Shown: positions 52,246 through 63,473 of the stretch, one piece after another
How positions within the stretch are numbered: the first letter of the stretch is position 1
How the letters are laid out: each line of letters starts with the position of its first letter
DNA from: Geobacter sp.
GTDB lineage: Bacteria; Desulfobacterota; Desulfuromonadia; Geobacterales; Geobacteraceae
Direction of reading: 5' to 3'
Assembly (NCBI GenBank): GCA_003574885.1
Contig: PJFC01000001.1
Span: 248,001-312,000 of the forward strand
Length of the DNA: 64,000 nucleotides
The notes under the pieces: model-generated
Seen by the model: only the letters and a program-made list of their open reading frames with translations
The model's database searches: none
Told to the model about the DNA's origin: nothing
Position numbers and translations under genes: made by a program

Positions 52246-53250
52246 ATGCAGCGTAAAGCCCTCGCCCTTCTCTCCGGAGGACTCGACTCCACCCTTGCCG
52301 TCAAGGTCATGCTTGAACAGGGCATTGCCGTCGAAGCCCTCAACTTCACCTCCCCCTTCTGCACCTGCACCGGCAAGAACGCCGGCTGCAAATCCGAAGC
52401 CGTCCGGGTAGCCGAAGAATTCGGCATCCCCATCAAGGTCCTCCACAAGGGGGCCGAGTACCTGGAGATCATCCGCAATCCCCGCCACGGCTACGGCAAG
52501 GGGATGAACCCCTGCATCGACTGCCGTATCTACCTGCTCAGGAAGGCCAGGGAATACATGGCAACCTGCGGCGCCGATTTTGTCATCACCGGCGAGGTCC
52601 TGGGTCAGCGCCCCATGAGCCAGCGCCGCGACACCCTGCGAGTCATTGAGCGGGAAAGCGGCCTGGAGGGCCTGCTTCTGCGCCCTCTCTCCGCCAAACA
52701 TTTTTCACCGACCATACCGGAGCAGGAGGGATGGGTGGACCGGGAAAAGCTCCTCGCCATCCAGGGACGCTCCCGCAAGGAACAGATGCAGCTGGCCGAC
52801 GACCTTGACGTGAAGAATTACCCTTGCCCGGCCGGGGGCTGCCTTCTGACCGAGGTCTCCTTCGTTTCAAAGGTGAGGGACGTTTTCGACCACTCAGACC
52901 AGGTCAACCTTCGCGACTGCAGGCTTCTCAAGATCGGACGTCATTTCCGCATAGGACCGCTGACCAAGGTGCTGATCGGCCGCAACGAGGCTGATAACCA
53001 GCTGCTTGAAGGGGCTCTGCAGGAGGGAGAGGTGGCGCTCCGCTGGAACGAGGGGGGAAGTCCCCTCGGCGTCGTGACGGGAGTGGTGGAAGAGGACCTG
53101 GTCCAGACCGCCGCCAGGATACTCCTCCGGTACACAAAGGCGGAACCGTCACGTGACTGCATGATAAAACTGCTGCGCAACGGTGGAGAAGAGCTGTTGC
53201 AGATATCTAATGACTTCTCCGAGGCCGAGATAGAAGGGTTCCGCATCTGA
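52246..53250 (+). CDS. PP-loop ATPase of the tRNA-thiolation type (MnmA/ThiI-like)
   Basis: 334 residues. The N-terminus has an adenylating PP-loop ALLSGGLDSTLAVKVM. Conserved cysteines follow in FCTCTGKNAGC, MNPCIDCRIYLL, and YPCPAGGCLLTE, a pattern seen in MnmA/ThiI-like tRNA sulfur enzymes. It lacks the full MnmA C-terminus, and the exact tRNA position cannot be assigned. AGGAGA precedes the ATG. Its 3' end is followed by a strong shared terminator with mtgA. Confidence 0.75.
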   Translation: MQRKALALLSGGLDSTLAVKVMLEQGIAVEALNFTSPFCTCTGKNAGCKSEAVRVAEEFGIPIKVLHKGAEYLEIIRNPRHGYGKGMNPCIDCRIYLLRKAREYMATCGADFVITGEVLGQRPMSQRRDTLRVIERESGLEGLLLRPLSAKHFSPTIPEQEGWVDREKLLAIQGRSRKEQMQLADDLDVKNYPCPAGGCLLTEVSFVSKVRDVFDHSDQVNLRDCRLLKIGRHFRIGPLTKVLIGRNEADNQLLEGALQEGEVALRWNEGGSPLGVVTGVVEEDLVQTAARILLRYTKAEPSRDCMIKLLRNGGEELLQISNDFSEAEIEGFRI

Positions 53251-53254
53251 AAAC

Positions 53255-53290
53255 ATGCGTAGAGGCTTTGCATGCAAGGCCTCTACGCAT
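53255..53290. terminator. Long hairpin between convergent genes
   Basis: Perfect 12-bp arms ATGCGTAGAGGC/GCCTCTACGCAT. The 12-nt loop itself contains the palindrome TTGCATGCAA, so the whole 36 bp is nearly self-complementary. It separates the PP-loop gene from mtgA. T-runs are weak on both sides. Confidence 0.7.
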
Positions 53291-53291
53291 T

Positions 53292-54281
53292 TCAGGGTTG
53301 TTTCGTCTCACCATCTGCCGGCGCCTGGCCATTGCTGCCGGGAGCAGCATTCTTGCCTTCCGTACCGCCGGCCGGCACCTGTTCCGCCGGGTGCTCAGCC
53401 TCCGGAACCTGCATCGATCCATCCGGCGGTGCTACAGCCGCCCCTTCCTCTTTTACGCTACTGCTCAGGTTTGTAAAGACCGGTTCCTGTTCGATGGCTT
53501 TATCCACCTTCTGCTGCATCCTTCCCACATTGGGGATTTCCGCCAGAGCCGTACTGTACTCATTCTCCGTCAGCACACCTTTGCTGCGCAGTAGCCGCAG
53601 AATCATGTTCGAACGCTTCAGGACCTTGCCCAGGTTTTTGTACGGGTTATAGGCTATGCGCGGTCCGGGAAGCATGGCGGCAAGAAACGCGCACTCACGC
53701 GGAGTAAGCTCTGCCGCCGGTTTTCCGAAGTAGTAGCGGGCACCATGCCCAATCCCGTATACCATCGGCCCCAGTTCGACCACGTTGAGATAGAGTTCGA
53801 TGATGCGCCCCTTGGTCAGCTCTTGCTCCATCCGCTTGGCAAGGACGATCTCCTTTACCTTGCGGCTGATGGTCTTCTCCCGGGAGAGGAAGAGGTTCTT
53901 GGCAACCTGCTGGGTAATGGTGGATGCGCCGCGGGCAAAACTCTTTTTTTCCAGGTCATACTTGATGGCATTCTTGATTGCCTTGACGTCAATCCCCTCG
54001 TGCTTGTAAAAGTTCGAGTCCTCCGCCAGGATCACTGCCCACTTCATTTCTGACGGAATGCTCCCCGACGGGACCCAGTAGCGATTCTTCGGCCCGACGA
54101 TGAAAGAATGGTAGTGCCCCTGCCAGTCCTTCACCTGGATGGTCATGGATGTGCGCCGGTTCTTCACCTCCTCGACAGACGGCAGGAACAACAGGGATAT
54201 GCAGATGTAGACGGCATAGAGCAGAACTATGCCGCAGAGGGCGACAACTGTATTCTTTACGGATATGTCGGGTAGTTTCAC
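53292..54281 (-). CDS. mtgA: Monofunctional peptidoglycan glycosyltransferase
   Basis: Inner-membrane GT51 enzyme that polymerises lipid II without cross-linking. 329 residues. One N-terminal helix (about 10-33), then the GT51 domain: EDSNFYKHEGID with catalytic Glu, GASTITQQVAKNLFL, KRMEQELTKGRIIELYLNVVELG, and RECAFLAAMLPGP. There is no transpeptidase domain; instead a low-complexity Pro/Gly/Glu tail of about 65 residues is appended. Its ATG overlaps the pdxA stop by 4 bases. Confidence 0.92.
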   Translation of the reverse strand: MKLPDISVKNTVVALCGIVLLYAVYICISLLFLPSVEEVKNRRTSMTIQVKDWQGHYHSFIVGPKNRYWVPSGSIPSEMKWAVILAEDSNFYKHEGIDVKAIKNAIKYDLEKKSFARGASTITQQVAKNLFLSREKTISRKVKEIVLAKRMEQELTKGRIIELYLNVVELGPMVYGIGHGARYYFGKPAAELTPRECAFLAAMLPGPRIAYNPYKNLGKVLKRSNMILRLLRSKGVLTENEYSTALAEIPNVGRMQQKVDKAIEQEPVFTNLSSSVKEEGAAVAPPDGSMQVPEAEHPAEQVPAGGTEGKNAAPGSNGQAPADGETKQP

Positions 54282-55297
54282 GTCTCTTCCGCCCCCCTCT
54301 GATCCCGCACGGATGCCATCCGTGCAGCCAGAAGAATGGCGGCAACCATGCTCCTGTGGTTGGCCTTTCCCGTACCTGCCAGGTCATATGCCGTCCCATG
54401 GTCAACGGAGGTGCGAATAATGGGGAGCCCCAGGGTGACGTTGACTCCATCATCGAAGTGGAGGAGCTTCAGGGGGATGAGTCCCTGATCGTGGTACATG
54501 CAGACCACGGCATCATACATCCCCTCGGCCGCAAAATGAAAAAGTGTGTCGGCAGACAACGGACCAACCGCATCGATCCCCTCGGCACGGGCGACAGCAA
54601 TGGCCGGAGAAATAACCCGTGCCTCCTCGTCGCCGAACAGCCCACCCTCGCCGCAGTGGGGGTTAAGGGAAAGCACAGCCAGCCGCGGATTTGTACGGAA
54701 ATAGCGGCTCACATCCCGGTGAGTTGTCCTGATGGTGGAAAGCACCTTGTCGAAAGTAACCAGCCGGGGAACATGGGCCAGCGCCTCGTGGATCGTGACA
54801 AGGGCAACACGTAACCGGTCGCCAGCAAGCATCATGACGAACTGATCCGTCCCCGTCAGCTCAGCCAGAAGCTCGGTATGCCCCGGATAATGGTAGCCGG
54901 CCCGGTTGAGCGCCTCCTTGTTGATAGGCGCGGTAGCCATCCCCGCAACATCGCCGGAAAGGCAGAGTTGTGCCGCGGTCGTTATGTAATCATACATCGC
55001 CACGCCACTTGCACGGCTCGGCGCACCGAACACCATGTCGGCAGCAGTGAGCCGCGACAGCGGACGGACATAGATACGGTCGTTAACGTCATCGACCGGC
55101 GGCATGCCGTCATCGAGAACTTCAATAGACAGCCTCTCGCCGGTAATGGCAAGCGCCCTCTCCATGGCAAGCTGGTCACCGATCACCAGATGCCGGCACG
55201 TGCGCCGCACCTCAGGGTCACAGAGTGTCCTGGCGATTATTTCAGGACCTACTCCGGTCGGGTCTCCCATGGTTACGGCGATAATCGGTCGTTTCAT
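54278..55297 (-). CDS. pdxA: 4-hydroxythreonine-4-phosphate dehydrogenase
   Basis: NAD-dependent enzyme of de novo pyridoxal 5'-phosphate synthesis (DXP-dependent route). 339 residues from ATG 55297 (GAGG 6 nt upstream). Family blocks: MGDPTGVGPEI, TAPINKEAL, YPGHTELLAELTG, ALSLNPHCGEGGLFG-like LNPHCGEGG, and MYHDQGLIPLK with metal histidines. Two-gene unit with mtgA. PLP is also the cofactor of cysK and the two trans-sulfuration enzymes in this window. Confidence 0.95.
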   Translation of the reverse strand: MKRPIIAVTMGDPTGVGPEIIARTLCDPEVRRTCRHLVIGDQLAMERALAITGERLSIEVLDDGMPPVDDVNDRIYVRPLSRLTAADMVFGAPSRASGVAMYDYITTAAQLCLSGDVAGMATAPINKEALNRAGYHYPGHTELLAELTGTDQFVMMLAGDRLRVALVTIHEALAHVPRLVTFDKVLSTIRTTHRDVSRYFRTNPRLAVLSLNPHCGEGGLFGDEEARVISPAIAVARAEGIDAVGPLSADTLFHFAAEGMYDAVVCMYHDQGLIPLKLLHFDDGVNVTLGLPIIRTSVDHGTAYDLAGTGKANHRSMVAAILLAARMASVRDQRGAEET

Positions 55298-55363
55298 CGT
55301 TGCCTCGTTGCATTTTTCAGGAGTCATGGCCTGTGATTATATAGCATCTCCCAGAGTGCCGAC

Positions 55364-55392
55364 AAAAAAAAAGAGTGGCGTATCGCCACTCT
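55364..55392 (-). terminator. Terminator of the atp operon
   Basis: On the minus strand the perfect 9-bp stem AGAGTGGCG/CGCCACTCT with a 3-nt loop is followed by nine T. It lies 24 bases after the atpC stop. Confidence 0.93.
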
Positions 55393-55415
55393 TCTTGTCT
55401 CTGCGAAACCGCAGA

Positions 55416-55832
55416 TTATCTGTTACCGGCCTTGTCGGCGACATGAATTCTGATAATGGCGCGTTCAAGTGCGGCTTCATAGACACGGAACTGCTTGTCT
55501 TCGGGATGCAGGCGTTTCAGGGCTTCCTCTGCGCGGCCAAGGGCAGCCTTCGCACGCTCAAGGTCAATTTCGTCGGCCCGCTCGGCAGTTTGCACCAGGA
55601 CCGTCACCTTGTCGTCTTCAACCTCGAAGTATCCCCAGTTAACGGCCAGATGGCTGACAGCACCATCTTTTTTATAGGTTAATTCGCCGATCTTGAGGGA
55701 GGAGAGAAACGGGGCATGTCCCGGCAGAACGCCGAATTCGCCAATGGCTCCTGAAGCGGTAATCTCGTCAACCTCTTCGGAAAGGACCTTCTTATAGGGT
55801 GTTACCAGTTCAAGTTTCAGTTTTTCAGCCAT
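55416..55832 (-). CDS. atpC: ATP synthase F1 epsilon subunit
   Basis: Central-stalk subunit that couples rotation and can inhibit ATP hydrolysis. 138 residues. The N-terminal beta-sandwich is clear (LKLELVTPYKKVLSEEVDEI, GEFGVLPGHAPFLSSLKIGEL), followed by two C-terminal helices rich in Ala/Glu (LERAKAALGRAEEALKRL). Last gene of the atp operon, with a strong terminator behind it. Confidence 0.96.
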   Translation of the reverse strand: MAEKLKLELVTPYKKVLSEEVDEITASGAIGEFGVLPGHAPFLSSLKIGELTYKKDGAVSHLAVNWGYFEVEDDKVTVLVQTAERADEIDLERAKAALGRAEEALKRLHPEDKQFRVYEAALERAIIRIHVADKAGNR

Positions 55833-55907
55833 ATATCAAACCCTTTGGGCGTTGGGCATTGGACGCAGGGAGTTAAGCCTGAGCCCGATGCCAGCGGCCT
55901 GACTAAT

Positions 55908-57356
<1,449 letters not shown>

Positions 57357-57376
57357 CTATTGTGTAAAATCCTAAA

Positions 57377-58240
57377 TTAGCCCTTGATTGATTCGGCGCC
57401 GGAGATGATTTCCATCAGCTCCGTGGTGATGGCCGCCTGGCGCGCCCTGTTGTACTGCAGGGTCAACTTGCCGATCATCTCCGTAGCGTTCTTCGAGGCA
57501 CTGTCCATGGCGGTCATGCGGGCGCCGTGCTCGGAAGCAACGGACTCCAGCAGCGCCTTGAAGATCTGCACCTCTATATGCTTGGGAAGCAGTTCTGCCA
57601 GGAGCTCCCCCTTGGAAGGCTCATAGATGTACTCAGGCACATATTCCTCTTCCCCGGATTCGGCGGGAGTGATGGGGAGGAGCTGCTCAAGGGTAATGTC
57701 CTGGGACATCACGCTCCGGAACGAGTTGTACAGGATGAAGACCTCGTCGTACTCCTCGTTCAGAAAACCTTCGATCATTTCCTGGCCCAACAGGGAGGCC
57801 GTCTGGTAGCTCAGGCTGGAGAAGATGTTGCTGTAGTTCTTGTAGATCGTGCGGCGATGTTTCAGGAACTCGTAACCCTTCCTTCCCACCGTCATGATGC
57901 TGATCTCCGAGAACTCGGCACTCCGCTCTCTGACGAAACGCTCTGCCGCCTTGCAGATATTGGCATTGAAGCCGCCACACAGACCGCGGTCGGAGGTAAC
58001 CACGATGAGAAGGGCCTTTTCGGCCGTCCGTTTCTGCAAAAGCGGACTGCAGTGGCTGTCCTGACTTTGGGCCAGCCGCTCCAGGACTTCGCCGAGCTTC
58101 TTGGCGTAGGGACGTGCAGCAACCACGTTTTCCTGGGCGCGGCGCAGCTTCGCCGCCGAGACCATTTTCATGGCCTTGGTGATCTGCCGGGTATTCTTAA
58201 CCGACACTATGCGTTTTTTAATACTTTTAAGGCTTGCCAT
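57377..58240 (-). CDS. atpG: ATP synthase F1 gamma subunit
   Basis: Rotor shaft of F1. 287 residues. The N- and C-terminal coiled-coil helices are visible: [29 protein letters not shown] and the C-terminal [38 protein letters not shown], both diagnostic. The central domain carries [16 protein letters not shown]. Confidence 0.97.
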   Translation of the reverse strand: MASLKSIKKRIVSVKNTRQITKAMKMVSAAKLRRAQENVVAARPYAKKLGEVLERLAQSQDSHCSPLLQKRTAEKALLIVVTSDRGLCGGFNANICKAAERFVRERSAEFSEISIMTVGRKGYEFLKHRRTIYKNYSNIFSSLSYQTASLLGQEMIEGFLNEEYDEVFILYNSFRSVMSQDITLEQLLPITPAESGEEEYVPEYIYEPSKGELLAELLPKHIEVQIFKALLESVASEHGARMTAMDSASKNATEMIGKLTLQYNRARQAAITTELMEIISGAESIKG

Positions 58241-58259
58241 GCGTAGACACCGTCCTTAA

Positions 58260-59771
<1,512 letters not shown>

Positions 59772-59780
59772 AGAACGATC

Positions 59781-60323
59781 TCACCCCTTCTGTAATATAT
59801 CTTCGATTCTGTTTAACTGGGTCCGTACACTGCCGTCATACACCTTGTCGCCAATCTTGGTCACCACGCCACCGATGAGGGTCGGGTCAACCTCAACCTG
59901 CAACACAACCTGCTTCCCCGTGGAACGGGCAAGGGCCGTCTTTATCTCTTCCACCTGCGCCGCCTCCAGCTGCATACCGGAGGTAAGCACCGGGCGGATG
60001 ATGCCGGAAAGCTCGTCGGAAAGGACGCTGTAGCTGGCCGCTATCTGCGGGAGAAAGGCAAGTCGGCTCCGGTCGAGAAGGAGCTGCAGAAAGTTCCCCA
60101 CCATGGTGGAGAGCCCTGCCTTGCCAATGACATCCTTGAGTATCTCTTTTTTCGCCTCTACGCCGTAGGCCGGGTTGCTGAAAATGGCCGAAAGCTCGGG
60201 ACTGGCTTCCAGCAGAGTGGCAATCAGAGAGAGCTCGCCGTTGAACTTCTCGACCGCCCCCTCGTCAGCAGCCAACTGCACCAGTGCCTTGGCATACCTT
60301 CGTGCAATAGCATTCGTGATCAA
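59781..60323 (-). CDS. atpH: ATP synthase delta subunit
   Basis: Links the peripheral stalk to the top of F1. 180 residues. N-terminal helical bundle ([22 protein letters not shown]) and the conserved C-terminal block [29 protein letters not shown]. The start overlaps the atpF stop by 4 bases. Confidence 0.96.
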   Translation of the reverse strand: MITNAIARRYAKALVQLAADEGAVEKFNGELSLIATLLEASPELSAIFSNPAYGVEAKKEILKDVIGKAGLSTMVGNFLQLLLDRSRLAFLPQIAASYSVLSDELSGIIRPVLTSGMQLEAAQVEEIKTALARSTGKQVVLQVEVDPTLIGGVVTKIGDKVYDGSVRTQLNRIEDILQKG

Positions 60324-60940
60324 TGTAACTCCACCACCTTGGTAAGATATTCGCCAACCAGGCGATCCTGGTCGTCTTTCTTGATCTTCTCTCTGAGCGT
60401 CTGCTCAGCAAGCTGAACAGCAAGCCGTGCGGCCTCACCCCTGAGTTCAGACTGGGCCCGCGCCACTTCCTGATTGGCGGACATCCTGGCCTGCTCTTTG
60501 ATCCGCTCCGCGGTCAGCCTGGCTTCGGCGACAATGCGTTCTTTTTCCAGCTCACCCTCTTTTTTGATGGCGGCGCAGATATCATCCACCTCGGCATTAG
60601 CCTTGGCAAGCCGGTCGCTGTACTCGGCATATTTCCGTTCCGCTTCGGCACGGGCCTCGACAGCTTCCGCAAGTGCCTTCTGGATAGACGCCTGACGTGC
60701 TGCAAGAGAACCTTTGACGTCAGCCTTCTTCACTCCCCAGGCAATCAGGACGAACAGGGCGGCAAAATCGATGACCCTCCACATGAAGTCCTTCATCTGG
60801 GCAGCGGCATGGCCTCCCTGGTGGGCACCTTCTCCCCCTTCGGAGGCAAAACCGGCCGCAGCCAGACCAACCAGCAGCAGGCAGACTCCCGCCGCCATGA
60901 CCCACGATTTCCAGCCGGTATTCCGCTCACGGCATATCAT
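60320..60940 (-). CDS. atpF: ATP synthase Fo b subunit, with N-terminal extension
   Basis: Peripheral stalk subunit. 206 residues from ATG 60940 (AAGGAG 9 nt upstream; start just behind the b' stop, TAAGATG). Unlike the usual single anchor, it has an extra N-terminal hydrophobic stretch ([21 protein letters not shown]), possibly a cleaved signal, before a His/Gly-rich linker and the normal anchor [18 protein letters not shown] long coiled coil rich in Ala, Glu and Lys follows. Confidence 0.92.
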   Translation of the reverse strand: MICRERNTGWKSWVMAAGVCLLLVGLAAAGFASEGGEGAHQGGHAAAQMKDFMWRVIDFAALFVLIAWGVKKADVKGSLAARQASIQKALAEAVEARAEAERKYAEYSDRLAKANAEVDDICAAIKKEGELEKERIVAEARLTAERIKEQARMSANQEVARAQSELRGEAARLAVQLAEQTLREKIKKDDQDRLVGEYLTKVVELH

Positions 60941-60941
60941 C

Positions 60942-61367
60942 TTACAGACTCCTTCCAAGGACTTTCTCGCAAATTTCGAGGGAGAGCCCACGGGCCTGCT
61001 CACGCAAAAGCTCCTTGGCATCGGCGGCCTCCTTGGCCACCTTCTCCTTTATGGTCGCCAGGGTATCAGCGGCTTCCTTCCGGGCCTTCTCCAGAACAGC
61101 CGACTCCTCAGCCTGGGCAGCCTTTTTCAGGACATCACGCTCCCCGTTCGCCGCGGTCTTGCCTTCACGAAGGCGTGCTTCGTAAAGGGCCACCTTCTCC
61201 TGCACGTCCCTGTCAACTTCTGCGGCCCGCTCACGGGCACCGTTGAGTTCCGTTGCCCGCTCGGCCAGCACCCTGCGGATCGGCTTGTACAGGAATACGT
61301 TCAGAATCAGTACCAGCACCAGGAAGTTGACCAGCTGGATAATGAAGGTCAAATCTAGATTGATCAC
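60942..61367 (-). CDS. ATP synthase Fo b' subunit
   Basis: Second peripheral stalk subunit; pairs with the longer b subunit as a heterodimer, as in cyanobacteria and other deltaproteobacteria. 141 residues: one N-terminal anchor (DLTFIIQLVNFLVLVLILNVFLYKPI) and a long coiled coil (RERAAEVDRDVQEKVALYEARLREG). First gene of the atp operon here; the a and c subunit genes (atpB, atpE) are not in the window and must lie elsewhere. Confidence 0.93.
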   Translation of the reverse strand: MINLDLTFIIQLVNFLVLVLILNVFLYKPIRRVLAERATELNGARERAAEVDRDVQEKVALYEARLREGKTAANGERDVLKKAAQAEESAVLEKARKEAADTLATIKEKVAKEAADAKELLREQARGLSLEICEKVLGRSL

Positions 61368-61389
61368 CCTGCCACCTCATGTCGTTCTT

Positions 61390-61406
61390 TTGTATACAGT
61401 ATACAA
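61390..61406 (-). promoter_or_regulatory. Perfect palindrome in the atp operon leader
   Basis: TTGTATAC-A-GTATACAA, 17 bp with 8-bp arms, lies 22 bases upstream of the b' ATG and downstream of the promoter. Sites of this kind are typical of GntR-type and similar dimeric repressors. The regulator is unknown. Confidence 0.5.
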
Positions 61407-61448
61407 TCCGAGTGTCCCAAAGGGAACTCCCGGACTAAAAGCTTAGGA

Positions 61449-61477
61449 TAGCTATCACACGATTTATACTATGTCAA
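61449..61477 (-). promoter_or_regulatory. Promoter of the atp operon
   Basis: On the minus strand TTGACA (61477-61472) and TAGCTA (61454-61449) with 17 bases between, about 80 bases before the b' start. Confidence 0.6.
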
Positions 61478-61530
61478 GTTTTTTATACAGGTTAGTCGGT
61501 CCGTACAGCATGTCATTGCAGAGAAAACTG

Positions 61531-62367
61531 TTATTTGTTCAGGATATCGAGGAGACGGTCAAGTTCGACCGGAGAGGTGTAGAATATCTCGATCTTCCCC
61601 TTCTTGCCGCTCTGGCGGATGGCGACCTTCGCCTTGAAGTGCCGCTTCAACTGCTCCTCCAGATCGGTGACGTGGGGATCGGGTTTCTGCGGCACCTTGA
61701 CCGGCCGGTTGGCCTTCAACCGCTTAACCAGGTTTTCCGTCTCCCGGACTGTCAGCTCTCTCTTGAGAACCTCCTCCCGGGCCTGCTTCATCTGCTCCGG
61801 TGAATCAAGCGCCAGAAGCGCGCGGGCATGCCCCATGGCAAGGCGCTCTTCAACAATGTCCCGCTTGAGTTCGGTCGGCAGCTTCAGAAGCCGCAGGGAG
61901 TTGGTCACGGTAGAGCGTTCCTTGCCAACCCTCTTGGCCAGCTCCTCCTGTGAGAGCTCGAACTTCTCCAGCAAGGCATGATAGGCTTCGGCCTCTTCTA
62001 CCGCATTCAGGTCCTCACGCTGGATATTCTCGATGAGGGCCATCTCCAGCGCGGTATCGTCCGACACGTCCTGGATGACCACCGGCACGTCCCGCAGGCC
62101 TGCCTTCTGGGCAGCGCGCCAGCGCCGCTCACCTGCAATAAGCTCGTAATGGTCGGCCTTCTTGCGCACAACCAGCGGCTGAATAATTCCCTTTTCGCGA
62201 ATGGACGCCGCCAGCTCTTCCAGCTTCTCCGGCACGAAGGTCTTGCGCGGCTGGCCTTTGTTCGGACGGATTTCTTCGATGGGGCAGGAGAAATAACTCT
62301 TGTTGTCCTCCGCCACTACCGGCAGCAGGGCAGCCATTCCCTTTCCCAGACCTGTCTTCTTAACCAT
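61531..62367 (-). CDS. parB: Chromosome partitioning protein ParB
   Basis: CTP-dependent DNA clamp that binds parS sites near the origin. 278 residues from ATG 62367, which overlaps the parA stop by 8 bases. The ParB/Srx nuclease-like domain has IRPNKGQPRKTF, LAASIREKGIIQPLVVR, and AGERRWRAAQKAGL with the CTP-binding GERRxRA motif, then ALIENIQREDLNAVEEA. A helix-turn-helix follows (LSQEELAKRVGKERSTVTNSLRLLKLP), and a C-terminal dimer domain. Confidence 0.97.
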   Translation of the reverse strand: MVKKTGLGKGMAALLPVVAEDNKSYFSCPIEEIRPNKGQPRKTFVPEKLEELAASIREKGIIQPLVVRKKADHYELIAGERRWRAAQKAGLRDVPVVIQDVSDDTALEMALIENIQREDLNAVEEAEAYHALLEKFELSQEELAKRVGKERSTVTNSLRLLKLPTELKRDIVEERLAMGHARALLALDSPEQMKQAREEVLKRELTVRETENLVKRLKANRPVKVPQKPDPHVTDLEEQLKRHFKAKVAIRQSGKKGKIEIFYTSPVELDRLLDILNK

Positions 62368-63133
62368 TGCTTTCCTCTTTCTTGAGGATTTCCTTGGCCA
62401 GCTCCAGATAACTGGCGGCTCCCCGGGACGTGATATCATAGAGGATGATCGGCTTGCCGTGGCTGGGCGCCTCGGACAGCCTCACATTGCGCGGGATGAC
62501 GGTGGCAAAGATTTCCCGGGGGAAATGGGTTTTGATCTCCTCGCTGACCTGACGGGACAGATTATTCCGGGCATCGTACATGGTGAGGAGTATTCCTTCT
62601 ATTTTGAGGGCTGAATTCAGCCCCTTCTGAACAAGACGAATGGTGTTGAGTATCTGGGACAGCCCCTCCATGGCGTAGAATTCGCATTGCAGGGGGATCA
62701 GAACCGAATCGGCAGCCGTCAGGGAATTGATGGTCAGGAGGTTGAGTGAGGGGGGGCAGTCAATGATGATGTAGTCGTACCTGTCGCGGAACGCTTCCAG
62801 TGCGTGCTTGAGCTTGAGCTCCCGCGCCATCGCCGCCACCAGCTCCAGTTCCGCCCCCGCCAGGTCGGCGGTAGCAGGCAGAAGATCGAGACCGGCAAAT
62901 CCGGTCGGAATGATGACACTAGACGGATCGGTTTCATTGATAAGAACATCGTAGACCGTTTCCGCCAGCCCCTCTTTGTCCACACCGACACCACTGCTGG
63001 CGTTCCCCTGTGGGTCCATGTCGATGAGGAGGGTCTTCCTTTCCGCAGCAGCAAGTGAAGCGGAAAGATTGACAGAGGTGGTTGTCTTCCCCACCCCTCC
63101 CTTCTGATTGGCGATACAAATCACTTTTGCCAT
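62360..63133 (-). CDS. parA: Chromosome partitioning ATPase ParA/Soj
   Basis: DNA-dependent ATPase that moves ParB-bound origins. 257 residues. Deviant Walker A CIANQKGGVGKTTTSVNLSASLA at the N-terminus, then LIDMDPQGNASSGVGV, YDYIIIDCPPSLNLLTINSLTAAD, and TMYDARNNLSRQVSEEI, all family invariants. Overlaps parB. It is close to the atp operon as in other Geobacter genomes (recalled, not checked). Confidence 0.97.
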   Translation of the reverse strand: MAKVICIANQKGGVGKTTTSVNLSASLAAAERKTLLIDMDPQGNASSGVGVDKEGLAETVYDVLINETDPSSVIIPTGFAGLDLLPATADLAGAELELVAAMARELKLKHALEAFRDRYDYIIIDCPPSLNLLTINSLTAADSVLIPLQCEFYAMEGLSQILNTIRLVQKGLNSALKIEGILLTMYDARNNLSRQVSEEIKTHFPREIFATVIPRNVRLSEAPSHGKPIILYDITSRGAASYLELAKEILKKEESNG

Positions 63134-63473
63134 AATTTACGCTTTTATTTCCGGTAAGTTACGCAGCAGACGCGGCAGGAGATGACATGCGGATTCGAGA
63201 GCACCGCACGGTACCATAAAATTTCCCTCAAGAAAAGTAATTTTCTCCTTCCCCGGCATCACCTTCCCTGGCAGATATAGGTAAACCACCTCATTTCATG
63301 GAACATTCCACGATGATAACACTGCAAACCACCCAGCTTACATGCCGGCTGCTTCATGGTTCCGGCTTTGCCAGGAAGGTAATAGAACCTGAGTCCGTAC
63401 CTCCACCTTTTTGCTTGCGGTCGCCACCGCACCGGCTATACTTGCTGGGAAATCGCCCCCTTGGAGGCCAGGC
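63134..63473. other. 340-bp intergenic region between parA and the sensor gene
   Basis: No gene was found. It holds the divergent promoter regions. TCATGGAACATTCCACGATGA near 63296-63316 is a near-palindrome (GGAA-CA-TTCC centre), with a CGTGGAA half that recalls parS, but the full parS consensus is not met. The rest, including the AAGAAAAGTAATTTTC stretch near 63230, shows nothing I can name. Confidence 0.6.
63415..63442 (+). promoter_or_regulatory. Promoter of the heme-sensor gene
   Basis: TATACT at 63437-63442 is a strong -10 box; TTGCGG at 63415-63420 is a fair -35 with a 16-bp spacer. Located 32 bases before the ATG at 63474. Confidence 0.5.

Noticed and set aside
63296-63316. Near-palindrome before the sensor gene as a parS site
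   Set aside because: It contains CGTGGAA and GTTCC words but in the wrong arrangement; the usual 16-bp parS palindrome is not present.
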